DNA of 6,192 nt, taken from NCBI GenBank assembly GCA_964409635.1, contig CAYPEL010000156.1, positions 1 through 6,192 of the forward strand. The letters run 5' to 3'. The notes beneath the pieces were generated by a model. It saw nothing but the letters and a program-made list of their open reading frames with translations, was not told where the DNA came from and made no database searches. This document shows, one piece after another, positions 1 through 6,192 of this stretch (the stretch's first letter is position 1; each line of letters opens with the position of its first letter). The position numbers were made by a program, and so were the translations under genes. The DNA comes from CAYPEL01 sp964409635. GTDB lineage: Bacteria; Pseudomonadota; Gammaproteobacteria; DSM-19610.

Positions 1-1871
1 GTCGATTCAATAGTCAATAACTCACCGCCCACTTCTGTCCACGCCAGACCGGTAACCTGACCAATCTGGTCATACTCTTCGGCGCGGCCATAACGGAAAC
101 GTTTGACACCCAGGTATTTTTCAAGGTTACGCGGTGTAACAGAAACACTGTCATCCGTTTTATCCAGTAACAATTGTTTAACAACTTTACGGCAGATTTT
201 GGAAATCTCTCGTTCAAGATTACGCACACCGGCCTCTCGAGTGTAGTAACGCACAATATCGCGCACGGCTTTTTCACTGATAGTAATTTCAGTTTCTTTT
301 AAACCGTTCGCTTCTACTTGTTTAGGCAGCAGGTAACGTGTTGCAATATTAATTTTTTCATCTTCCGTATACCCCGGAATGCGGATAACTTCCATCCTGT
401 CCAGCAGCGGGCCTGGGATATTCAATGTATTGGCAGTGGCCACAAACATGACATCAGACAGATCAAAATCGACTTCCAGATAATGGTCAGCAAAGGTGTT
501 GTTTTGCTCAGGATCGAGCACTTCCAACAAGGCTGACGAGGGATCACCGCGGAAATCCATCGACATTTTATCGATTTCGTCAAGTAAAAACAGCGGGTTG
601 CGGACTCCAACCTTGGACAGATTTTGGACAATCTTGCCCGGCAGAGAACCTATATACGTTCTACGATGGCCACGAATTTCGGCTTCATCGCGCACCCCAC
701 CCAAGGACATGCGGGAAAATTTACGGTTGGTTGCGCGTGCTATGGAGCGCCCGAGAGAGGTCTTACCTACCCCTGGCGGACCTACCAAACAGAGTATTGG
801 CCCCTTCAATTTACGTACCCGCTGTTGTACAGCCAGGTATTCAAGAATACGTTCTTTGACCTTGTCCAACCCGTAATGATCTTCTTCCAGCACCTCTTCT
901 GCGCGCGTCAAATCATGACGAATCTTGGTACGCTTTTTCCATGGCACACTGACAAGCCAGTCAATGTAGTTGCGCACCACAGTCGCTTCTGCGGACATCG
1001 GCGACATCATTTTCAGTTTGTTCAATTCTCCATCGGCTTTCGTCTTGGCTTCTTTGTTCATACCCGCTTTGTCGATCTTTTGCTGTAATTCCTCGACTTC
1101 ATTAGGCACATCTTCCATTTCACCCAGTTCTTTCTGGATAGCCTTCATTTGCTCGTTCAGGTAGTACTCACGCTGACTCTTTTCCATCTGCTGCTTGACG
1201 CGGCCGCGGATTCTTTTCTCAATTTGCAGTACGTCTATTTCACCCTCGATAATTCCCATCAGACGCTCGAGGCGCTCACGGACACTTATAATTTCCAGGA
1301 TGCGCTGCTTTTCATCAAGCTTCAGCGCCATGTGCGCAGCAATGGTGTCAGCCAGACGGCCGGGTTCATCGATACCCGACAGGGAAGTCAGAATCTCAGG
1401 CGGAACTTTTTTATTGAGTTTGACGTATTGATCAAACAAGGCGAGCAAGGAACGCATCAAAACATCCACTTCACGTTCTGCATCGCTATCGTCTTCAATT
1501 CGATTTTCAATTTGTGCTGAAAAGAAATCTTCAGTCGTCTCAAAGCGGATGATCGAGGCGCGTTCAGCACCCTCCACTAAAACCTTGACAGTACCATCTG
1601 GCAGTTTGAGTAATTGCAGGATGGTCGACAGGGTTCCGATTTCATGGATATCGACCGTTTGCGGGTCGTCCACTTCAGCACTTTTCTGGGCAACCAGGAG
1701 AATTTTTTTATCATGATCCATCGCCGCTTCCAAAGCTCTGATAGATTTTTCCCGGCCAACAAACAGCGGGATGACCATGTGAGGGTAAACGACCACATCA
1801 CGTAACGGCAGGACAGGTATGACTGCGGGGTTGTCCGGCGTGGTGATATCGGTTTCTTGCTTATGCTCCAT
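1..1871 (-). CDS. lon: Lon, ATP-dependent serine protease (3' end beyond window)
   Basis: Lon is a cytoplasmic homohexameric AAA+ protease that degrades misfolded proteins and short-lived regulators. The window holds 623 codons from the ATG, open to the left edge. The N-terminal LON substrate-binding domain starts with an IPVLPLRDVVVYPHMV-like segment and is followed by a charged helical linker (KQQMEKSQREYYLNEQMKAI). In the AAA+ module I see Walker A GPPGVGKT at residues 364-371, Walker B LLDEID with D431 and E432, the arginine finger R492 in LLDRME, and sensor-2 R550 in EAGVRNLERE. All sit eight residues later than in E. coli Lon, because the N-terminus is longer. The reading stops in TGLAWTEVGGELLTIES, just before the protease domain, so the catalytic Ser/Lys pair (about 687 and 730 by that offset) lies outside. 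A GAGGA ribosome site eight bases before the ATG supports the start. The gene follows clpX and has its own sigma-32 promoter. Confidence 0.97.
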   Translation of the reverse strand, partial: MEHKQETDITTPDNPAVIPVLPLRDVVVYPHMVIPLFVGREKSIRALEAAMDHDKKILLVAQKSAEVDDPQTVDIHEIGTLSTILQLLKLPDGTVKVLVEGAERASIIRFETTEDFFSAQIENRIEDDSDAEREVDVLMRSLLALFDQYVKLNKKVPPEILTSLSGIDEPGRLADTIAAHMALKLDEKQRILEIISVRERLERLMGIIEGEIDVLQIEKRIRGRVKQQMEKSQREYYLNEQMKAIQKELGEMEDVPNEVEELQQKIDKAGMNKEAKTKADGELNKLKMMSPMSAEATVVRNYIDWLVSVPWKKRTKIRHDLTRAEEVLEEDHYGLDKVKERILEYLAVQQRVRKLKGPILCLVGPPGVGKTSLGRSIARATNRKFSRMSLGGVRDEAEIRGHRRTYIGSLPGKIVQNLSKVGVRNPLFLLDEIDKMSMDFRGDPSSALLEVLDPEQNNTFADHYLEVDFDLSDVMFVATANTLNIPGPLLDRMEVIRIPGYTEDEKINIATRYLLPKQVEANGLKETEITISEKAVRDIVRYYTREAGVRNLEREISKICRKVVKQLLLDKTDDSVSVTPRNLEKYLGVKRFRYGRAEEYDQIGQVTGLAWTEVGGELLTIES

Positions 1872-1932
1872 TTAGCGATTCCTCGATTATATGTCTGTAT
1901 TCTAAGCCGCTTCTAAAGCCAGTAGCTCGAGT

Positions 1933-2031
1933 TTATATGGGGGCACCGAAAAGACGTTTCAATGACGGTTTTGGTGTTATTAGCATATGCAGCAAGAACC
2001 AAGCCACGCCCATCGACACGCCAAAAATCAT
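1933..2031 (-). CDS. Doubtful 32-codon ORF, possible membrane miniprotein
   Basis: An ATG-to-TAA frame of 32 codons lies in the clpX-lon gap. It encodes a hydrophobic stretch at residues 2-19 (FGVSMGVAWFLLHMLIT) followed by a proline-rich basic tail (PKPSLKRLFGAPI), the shape of a single-span membrane miniprotein with its tail in the cytoplasm. I recognise no family. Against it: there is no Shine-Dalgarno sequence before either possible start (residue 1 or 7), and the last codons and stop overlap the sigma-32 -10 box of lon, which would constrain those bases anyway. A TATAAT box ends 12 bases upstream of the ATG, so transcription would give an almost leaderless message. A frame this short is expected by chance in a gap of this size. 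Confidence 0.13.
   Translation of the reverse strand: MIFGVSMGVAWFLLHMLITPKPSLKRLFGAPI
1934..1962 (-). promoter_or_regulatory. Sigma-32 heat-shock promoter of lon
   Basis: Read on the minus strand, the -10 element is CCCCATATA (1942-1934), a perfect fit to the sigma-32 consensus CCCCATNTA. The -35 element is TTGAAA (1962-1957), matching the CTTGAAA consensus apart from its first base. The spacer is 14 bases, within the sigma-32 range. The E. coli lon promoter, as I recall it, has the same -10 string. Transcription should start near 1926, giving a leader of about 55 bases before the lon ATG. This implies that lon is induced by heat shock independently of clpX. Confidence 0.8.
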
Positions 2032-2043
2032 GCTTGTACAGCT

Positions 2044-2072
2044 ATTATAGCGTTATGGAAATAAAATGTATG
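2044..2072 (-). promoter_or_regulatory. Possible sigma-70 promoter upstream of lon
   Basis: A perfect TATAAT (2049-2044, minus strand) sits in the clpX-lon gap. At a 17-base spacer upstream is CATACA, which matches only three of six bases of TTGACA. It could give basal lon transcription with a leader of about 165 bases, alongside the sigma-32 promoter nearer the gene. The weak -35 leaves this as a candidate only. Confidence 0.25.
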
Positions 2073-2139
2073 CGTAGTCGCATTGTAGATACTGCCCTGC
2101 TAAGAAGTGGCAGCTATAAGAATGGAAAACCGGTATAAG

Positions 2140-3417
2140 CTAATCAGATACAGCGCGTTTTTCCGGATCCGGTGTGTCGTACACCAGATAGGGCGCTGAC
2201 TCACCCTGGATTGAACGCTCGTCTACCACAACTTTTTGCACGTTATCCAGTGATGGGATTTCGTACATGGTATCCAGTAGTACATTTTCCATAATTGTCC
2301 GTAAACCCCGGGCGCCGGTTTTGCGCGCCATTGCCTTACGTGCTACCGCGCGCAGGGCATCTTCACGGAATTCAATTTCCGCGCCTTCCATTTCGAACAG
2401 TTTTGAATACTGTTTGGTGAGTGCATTCTTTGGCTCAGTCAAGATCGAAACCAGTGCATCCTCATCAAGTTCCTCCAGGGTTGCCACCACAGGCAGGCGG
2501 CCAACAAATTCTGGAATCAATCCGAATTTAATCAGATCTTCAGGCTCGACATCAGAAAGTATTTCACCGACATTCTGGGTTTCTTCCTTACTTTTAACTT
2601 CGGCGGAAAAACCGATGCCACCTTTCTCCGAACGGCTACTAATAATTTTCTCAAGACCGGCAAAAGCGCCCCCTACGACAAACAAAATACTTGAGGTATT
2701 TACCTGCAGGAATTCCTGCTGTGGATGCTTTCTACCACCCTGTGGGGGCACGGAAGCCACGGTACCTTCTATGAGCTTCAACAAAGCCTGCTGCACACCC
2801 TCACCCGATACATCACGGGTGATTGATGGATTATCTGATTTACGTGAGATCTTGTCGATTTCATCGATATAGACAATGCCTGTTTGGGCTTTCTCTACAT
2901 CATAATCACATTTCTGTAAAAGCTTCTGGATGATGTTTTCTACGTCTTCACCCACATAACCTGCTTCTGTCAGCGTGGTAGCATCTGCAATGGTGAAAGG
3001 CACATTCAACATCCTGGCAAGCGTTTCTGCCAATAATGTCTTACCCGAACCGGTCGGACCGATCAGTAAGATATTGCTCTTTGACAGCTCAACACCGTCT
3101 TTGCTGTTTTCAGCTTCAAGCCGTTTGTAGTGGTTGTAGACAGCAACAGAAAGGACTTTTTTGGCACTGTCCTGGCCAATGACGTATTCATCCAGCACGG
3201 CTTTGATTTCGTGAGGTGTTGGCAGCTTGTCACTGCCGGTCGCAGTCTTGTCTGACATCTCTTCGCGGATGATGTCATTGCATAATTCGACACATTCGTC
3301 GCAGATGAAAACCGAAGGTCCAGCGATTAGTTTCCGTACTTCATGCTGGCTCTTGCCACAGAAGGAGCAATACAGCAGTTTGCCGTCATCACTTTTACTG
3401 TCTCGATCGTCACTCAT
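2140..3417 (-). CDS. clpX: ClpX, AAA+ unfoldase subunit of ClpXP
   Basis: ClpX is a hexameric cytoplasmic unfoldase that recognises ssrA-tagged and other substrates, unfolds them with ATP and threads them into ClpP. At 425 residues it is full length. The N-terminal zinc-binding domain has C17-x2-C20 and C39-x2-C42. Walker A is GPTGSGKT at 120-127, the pore-1 loop GYVG has Y154, and Walker B ends in D185-E186. The RKH loop is at 229-231, the ClpP-docking IGF loop at 268-270, the arginine finger R307 in FVGRLPV, and sensor-2 R370 in TGARGLR. Every feature expected for an active ClpXP partner is present, at nearly the E. coli numbering. A GAGG ribosome site eight bases before the ATG fixes the start. 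The gene follows clpP by 152 bases with no terminator seen between them, which fits a clpP-clpX operon. Confidence 0.98.
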   Translation of the reverse strand: MSDDRDSKSDDGKLLYCSFCGKSQHEVRKLIAGPSVFICDECVELCNDIIREEMSDKTATGSDKLPTPHEIKAVLDEYVIGQDSAKKVLSVAVYNHYKRLEAENSKDGVELSKSNILLIGPTGSGKTLLAETLARMLNVPFTIADATTLTEAGYVGEDVENIIQKLLQKCDYDVEKAQTGIVYIDEIDKISRKSDNPSITRDVSGEGVQQALLKLIEGTVASVPPQGGRKHPQQEFLQVNTSSILFVVGGAFAGLEKIISSRSEKGGIGFSAEVKSKEETQNVGEILSDVEPEDLIKFGLIPEFVGRLPVVATLEELDEDALVSILTEPKNALTKQYSKLFEMEGAEIEFREDALRAVARKAMARKTGARGLRTIMENVLLDTMYEIPSLDNVQKVVVDERSIQGESAPYLVYDTPDPEKRAVSD

Positions 3418-3569
3418 TCATTATTCCTCAGCTGTCAGATCCGGTGATTACACGCGAGAACCACCACTTCATACAATCAGATCTCTATTCAACTACGTCC
3501 TTTTGATTGACACAAGTATTCCCGTCTATGACTTGCGGTTTTTACTCACTTTAAACAGTAGGCCGGATA

Positions 3570-4211
3570 CTATGTGTCCAGCACCTTGCGAGACACCAGA
3601 ATTTCATCGATCAAGCCATATTCTACGGACTGTTCCGCGCCTAAAAAGTTATCCCGATCCGTATCAGCCTGAATTTTGTCCAGCGACTGTCCCGTGTGAT
3701 CCGCGAGAATTTTATTCAAGCGGTCACGAATCAGCAGGATTTCCCTGGCGTGAATGTCGATATCCGCCGCCTGCCCCTGAAAACCACCCAAGGGCTGATG
3801 GATCATCATCCGCGAATGGGGTAAGCAATAACGTTTGCCTTTGGCGCCACCGGCGAGTAATACCGCACCCATGCTGGCAGCCTGGCCGATACACATCGTG
3901 CTCACATCAGCCTTAATAAACTGCATGGTGTCATAAATCGCCAGTCCTGCCGTGACAGAACCACCCGGTGAATTGATATAGATGTGTATATCTTTATCCG
4001 GGTTTTCAGATTCCAGGAAAAGCAGCTGAGCGACCACGATATTCGCCATGTAATCCTCAACCGGGCCGACCATAAAAACTACCCGCTCTTTTAACAGCCG
4101 GGAGTAGATATCGTAGGCACGCTCACCCCGCGCGGTCTGCTCAACAACCATAGGCACCAGGTTCAGCGCCTGGGTATTTCCTGCACCATATTTACTCATA
4201 TTATCGGACAT
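3570..4211 (-). CDS. clpP: ClpP, ATP-dependent Clp protease proteolytic subunit
   Basis: ClpP is the tetradecameric serine peptidase that degrades polypeptides delivered by ClpX, and by ClpA where present. It has 213 residues. The catalytic triad is S113 in GQAASMGA, H138 in MMIHQPLGG, and D187 in DTDRDNF, each two residues later than in the E. coli precursor. The oxyanion-region glycines in INSPGGSVTAG (79-89) and the handle-helix segment around 145-172 are conserved. The N-terminus (about 15 residues before LNLVPMVVEQT) probably contains a propeptide removed by self-cleavage, as in E. coli. The start at 4211 is preferred over the in-frame ATG four codons later because AAGGAA lies eight bases before it. 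The gene begins 30 bases after tig, so at least part of its expression is probably read through from tig. Confidence 0.98.
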   Translation of the reverse strand: MSDNMSKYGAGNTQALNLVPMVVEQTARGERAYDIYSRLLKERVVFMVGPVEDYMANIVVAQLLFLESENPDKDIHIYINSPGGSVTAGLAIYDTMQFIKADVSTMCIGQAASMGAVLLAGGAKGKRYCLPHSRMMIHQPLGGFQGQAADIDIHAREILLIRDRLNKILADHTGQSLDKIQADTDRDNFLGAEQSVEYGLIDEILVSRKVLDT

Positions 4212-4241
4212 CTACATGTTTCCTTTATCAATCCATCTAGG

Positions 4242-5516
4242 CTAGGACTGCATAATATCATCAAAATTCACTGATTTTTCTTCAGTTTTTGATTGATTAA
4301 TCACCCACTCAACAACCGTATCTTCCATAACAAATGTCTGGATACCATTGAGCATTTCCTGATTACTGTAGTACCACTGCACCACCTCTTCAGGTTTTTC
4401 ATACGAAGCGGCAATTCCCTCAATAGTCTGCCGCACCTTGTCAGGGTCAGCCTGCAGTTGGTTCTGCTTAACTATTTCGGAGATCAGCAATCCCAGCGAT
4501 ACCCGTCTACGGGCCTCTGCTTCAAGCGAAGCCCTATCATTAGGTAGTTTCTCGGCACCCTCGTCCTGATTCTTGATCAACGCATCGATTTCACTGTCGA
4601 CCAGCGAGCCAGGCACATCCAGATCTACACGGGAAAGCAAACCATCAAAAACCTGTTGTTTAACCTTGGACTTAATGGAGGCTTCGAGTTCGCGCTGCAT
4701 ATTATTCCGCACTTCCTCTTTAAAGGCTTCAAGGCCTGCTGACATTCCAAAGGCGGCAGCAAAGGCGTCATCCAGCTCGGGCAACACCGGCTCTGAAACG
4801 CTGTGTACCTTGATATCAAACCTTGCAGCTTTGCCGGCTACCTCAGTTGAGGCATAGTCATCCGGAAATGTGACTTCAATGGTCTTTTCATCGCCACTCT
4901 GCACGTCTGTCAGCTGATCCTCAAACCCAGGGATCATAGATTTCGACCCCAATTCAAGCGGGATATTGGATGCCTTGTTACCGGAAAAAGGTTGGCCATC
5001 AACCAACCCCTCGAAATCGATCAATAATTGATCACCCAGTGTGGATTTACGCTCGACTGCATTCCAGGTGACCCGCTGCTTGCGGAGCTTTTCCATCATG
5101 TTGGACAGATTTGTATCCGTTATGTCACAAGCTGGCTTTTCTATGACCAAATCAGTTAGATCGGGAACCGTAATTTCAGGGTAAATTTCGAAGCTGGCGA
5201 CATATTCAAATGCCTCCCCGGGTTTATTACTGGTTTGCTCTATACTCGGTTCGCCGGCAGGCCTCAGCGCCTGCTGCTGCAAGGCCTCTTCGTAGCTCGA
5301 TGCGATCAGTTCATTGGCCGTTTCTTCACGTACCTGCGACCCGTAACGCTTGCTAACGACACTCAGCGGTACTTTACCGGGCCGGAAACCATCAAGACGC
5401 ACGGTATGGGAAAGCTGCTGCAATTTAGACTGCACCTGCTGATCGATTTGCTCTGCAGGTATCTGCACTTTCATCCGGCGGCCAAGGCCGGTGGTTGTTT
5501 CAACGGAGACTTGCAT
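4242..5516 (-). CDS. tig: Trigger factor, ribosome-associated chaperone and prolyl isomerase
   Basis: Trigger factor docks beside the polypeptide exit tunnel on ribosomal protein L23, shields nascent chains and has FKBP-type peptidyl-prolyl isomerase activity. The 424 residues are slightly fewer than in E. coli (432). The N-terminal ribosome-binding domain opens MQVSVETTTGLGRRM and carries the L23-contact signature GFRPGKVP at 43-50. E. coli has F-R-K at 44-46, while here residue 46 is proline, a variant within the general GFRxGKxP pattern. The FKBP domain spans about 160-245, with GDQLLIDFEG and IPGFEDQL; F198 matches the E. coli residue known to matter for isomerase activity. The rest (about 112-150 and 246-424) is the helical chaperone body, including ELPE-like PELDDAFA and a conserved R-rich helix. 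A GAGGA ribosome site lies six bases before the ATG. Confidence 0.98.
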   Translation of the reverse strand: MQVSVETTTGLGRRMKVQIPAEQIDQQVQSKLQQLSHTVRLDGFRPGKVPLSVVSKRYGSQVREETANELIASSYEEALQQQALRPAGEPSIEQTSNKPGEAFEYVASFEIYPEITVPDLTDLVIEKPACDITDTNLSNMMEKLRKQRVTWNAVERKSTLGDQLLIDFEGLVDGQPFSGNKASNIPLELGSKSMIPGFEDQLTDVQSGDEKTIEVTFPDDYASTEVAGKAARFDIKVHSVSEPVLPELDDAFAAAFGMSAGLEAFKEEVRNNMQRELEASIKSKVKQQVFDGLLSRVDLDVPGSLVDSEIDALIKNQDEGAEKLPNDRASLEAEARRRVSLGLLISEIVKQNQLQADPDKVRQTIEGIAASYEKPEEVVQWYYSNQEMLNGIQTFVMEDTVVEWVINQSKTEEKSVNFDDIMQS

Positions 5517-5646
5517 TTTATATCCTCGATTTTATTGACCGGCTTTGTCTTGTCATTGAGTTGTAACTGATACCACCAGCGACAACTAACATATTGTTAA
5601 CCGTTTATTAATCTTACAGTAATTGGGGTGGACTTTGACATAAATT
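5517..5646 (-). promoter_or_regulatory. tig leader region with inverted repeats, no convincing promoter
   Basis: This stretch between the tRNA-Leu CCA end and the tig ATG contains the tig ribosome site, a 13-base palindrome-like element TAACATATTGTTA (5587-5599), and the arms AGTTGT (5559-5564) and ACAACT (5582-5587) separated by 17 bases. No strong sigma-70 pair is visible on the minus strand, and no hairpin followed by a T tract separates tRNA-Leu from tig. tig may therefore be transcribed from the tRNA-Leu promoter, from a weak local promoter, or both. The role of the repeats is unknown. Confidence 0.35.
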
Positions 5647-5731
5647 TGGTGCGAAAGGAGAGACTCGAACTCTCACGGGTTGCCCCACTGGAACCTAAAT
5701 CCAGCGCGTATACCAATTCCGCCACTTTCGC
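5647..5731 (-). tRNA. tRNA-Leu (anticodon UAG)
   Basis: This is an 85-base class II tRNA with a long variable arm. The acceptor strands GCGAAAG and CTTTCGC pair fully, the discriminator is A and CCA is encoded (5649-5647). The anticodon stem CTGGA/TCCAG encloses the loop TTTAGGT, giving UAG, which reads CUA and by wobble other CUN codons. The T arm contains GTTCGAGTC. It is the last tRNA before tig and is preceded by its own promoter-like sequence. Confidence 0.97.
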
Positions 5732-5768
5732 CTGAAAACCTTAGATCTATGACTATAACAAGTAAGAG

Positions 5769-5797
5769 ATTATACCGAATTCATAGAATCAGGATAA
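5769..5797 (-). promoter_or_regulatory. Promoter upstream of tRNA-Leu
   Basis: On the minus strand a consensus -10 box TATAAT (5774-5769) is preceded, at a 17-base spacer, by TTATCC (5797-5792), which matches three of six bases of TTGACA. Transcription would start near 5762, about 30 bases before tRNA-Leu. The 93-base gap between tRNA-Lys and tRNA-Leu, much wider than the other tRNA spacers, also suggests a promoter here. It could serve tRNA-Leu and read on into tig. Confidence 0.55.
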
Positions 5798-5824
5798 GTC
5801 TGAATCGGCCTGTTCCTGAAATGA

Positions 5825-5900
5825 TGGTGGGCCGTATAGGAATCGAACCTATAACCAATGGATTAAGAGTCCACTGCTCTACCAATTGAGCTAACGGCCC
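5825..5900 (-). tRNA. tRNA-Lys (anticodon CUU)
   Basis: This is a 76-base tRNA with acceptor strands GGGCCGT and ACGGCCC, discriminator A and encoded CCA (5827-5825). The anticodon stem GTGGA/TCCAT (one G-U pair) encloses the loop CTCTTAA, so the anticodon is CUU and the codon read is AAG. The D arm GCTCAATTGGTAGAGC and T loop GTTCGATTCC are standard. It lies only six bases after tRNA-His, so both probably come from one precursor. Confidence 0.97.
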
Positions 5901-5906
5901 GGAAAA

Positions 5907-5983
5907 TGGGGTGGACGATGGGACTCGAACCCACGACGACTGGAATCACAATCCAGGGCTCTACCAACTGAGCTACGCCCACC
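5907..5983 (-). tRNA. tRNA-His (anticodon GUG)
   Basis: The acceptor strands GTGGGCG and CGTCCAC pair with one G-U. The extra 5' base G-1, the identity element of tRNA-His, is encoded at 5983 and faces discriminator C73 (5910). CCA is encoded at 5909-5907. The anticodon stem CTGGA/TCCAG holds the loop TTGTGAT, giving GUG. The T arm carries GGTTCGAGTCC. Confidence 0.97.
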
Positions 5984-6025
5984 ATTAATCCAATCAATAA
6001 AACAACAACATCGCGCCGGTAAATA

Positions 6026-6102
6026 TGGCGCGCCCGGCAGGATTCGAACCTGCGACCCTCGGCTTAGAAGGCCGATGCTCTATCCAACTGAGCTACGGGC
6101 GC
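6026..6102 (-). tRNA. tRNA-Arg (anticodon UCU)
   Basis: This is a 77-base tRNA with acceptor strands GCGCCCG and CGGGCGC, discriminator G and encoded CCA (6028-6026). The anticodon loop within CGGCC-TTCTAAG-CCGAG is formed from TTCTAA and gives UCU, which reads AGA and AGG. The sequence closely resembles E. coli tRNA-Arg(UCU) as I remember it. It lies 36 bases after tRNA-Pro and 42 bases before tRNA-His. Confidence 0.96.
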
Positions 6103-6138
6103 AGTACGATTTTCTGGCTTTCTGCAAGCACCTAAAAC

Positions 6139-6192
6139 TGGTCGGGGTAGAGAGATTCGAACTCCCGACATCCTGCTCCCAAAGCAGGCGCG
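6139..6192 (-). tRNA. tRNA-Pro (anticodon UGG), 5' part beyond window
   Basis: The last 54 bases of a tRNA are present: the anticodon stem CCTGC/GCAGG around the loop TTTGGGA (anticodon UGG), the variable region, a T arm with GAGTTCGAATCTC, the acceptor 3' strand TACCCCG, discriminator A and encoded CCA (6141-6139). The D arm and the 5' acceptor strand are cut off by the window edge. It is the first gene of the visible tRNA cluster. Confidence 0.95.

Noticed and set aside
624..1088. A 154-codon plus-strand frame
   Set aside because: It is antisense to the AAA+ region of lon, which reads continuously on the minus strand with all motifs in place.
2093..2116. CTGCC / GGCAG inverted repeat after clpX as a terminator
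   Set aside because: The stem is short, the loop is about 12 bases and no T tract follows.
2267..2872. A 201-codon open frame on the plus strand
   Set aside because: It lies wholly antisense to clpX, whose protein is complete and conserved, and its serine-rich translation has no domain I recognise. It is a codon-bias shadow.
3484..3516. TTGTGT and TTGAAT at 17 bases as a clpX promoter
   Set aside because: Both boxes match the sigma-70 consensus only partly (three and four of six), which is common by chance in AT-rich sequence.
3227..3916. A 229-codon open frame on the plus strand across the clpP-clpX junction
   Set aside because: It is antisense to the ends of both genes and the gap between them, with low-complexity translation and no recognisable motif. 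I treat it as spurious.
5379..5387. Loss of the trigger factor F-R-K ribosome-contact residue (proline at 46)
   Set aside because: The wider GFRxGKxP pattern is kept, and to my knowledge proline at this place is a common variant, so no loss of ribosome binding is implied.
5613..5631. CCCCAATTA resembling a sigma-32 -10 box before tig
   Set aside because: The -10 likeness is good, but no TTGAA-like -35 lies 13-17 bases upstream, and the string overlaps the tRNA-His tail copy.
1..6192. Undescribed system, mobile element or CRISPR array
   Set aside because: Genes, spacing and strand are those of a conserved housekeeping locus. I saw no transposase, integrase, regular direct repeats or foreign-looking composition.

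Overview
The window is the core protein quality-control locus of a gammaproteobacterium, with every gene on the minus strand. In the direction of transcription it reads tRNA-Pro, tRNA-Arg, tRNA-His, tRNA-Lys, tRNA-Leu, tig, clpP, clpX, lon. The tig-clpP-clpX-lon order, the close match of all four proteins to the Escherichia coli versions as I remember them, and the heat-shock type promoter before lon all point to Gammaproteobacteria. Base composition is moderate and I cannot name a family or genus.

Layout from high to low coordinates: 5647-6192 holds five tRNA genes, all with an encoded CCA end; tRNA-Pro is cut by the right edge. A TATAAT-type promoter lies between tRNA-Lys and tRNA-Leu. A leader of about 130 bases follows, then trigger factor (4242-5516), ClpP (3570-4211, only 30 bases after tig), ClpX (2140-3417, 152 bases after clpP) and Lon (1-1871). 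Lon runs off the left edge and lacks its proteolytic domain here. The 268-base clpX-lon gap carries a textbook sigma-32 promoter, a possible sigma-70 -10 box and a doubtful 32-codon ORF.

The products form one pathway. Trigger factor meets nascent chains at the ribosome exit tunnel. ClpX unfolds tagged or misfolded proteins and feeds them to the ClpP peptidase. Lon degrades unfolded proteins independently. The known key residues of ClpX, ClpP and trigger factor, and of the visible ATPase part of Lon, are intact.

I found no mobile element, CRISPR array, phage gene or plausible undescribed system. The second-look items are small: a 10-base copy of the tRNA-His 3' end in the tig leader, inverted repeats in the same leader, two mini-ORFs in intergenic gaps, and the unusually short tig-clpP spacer.
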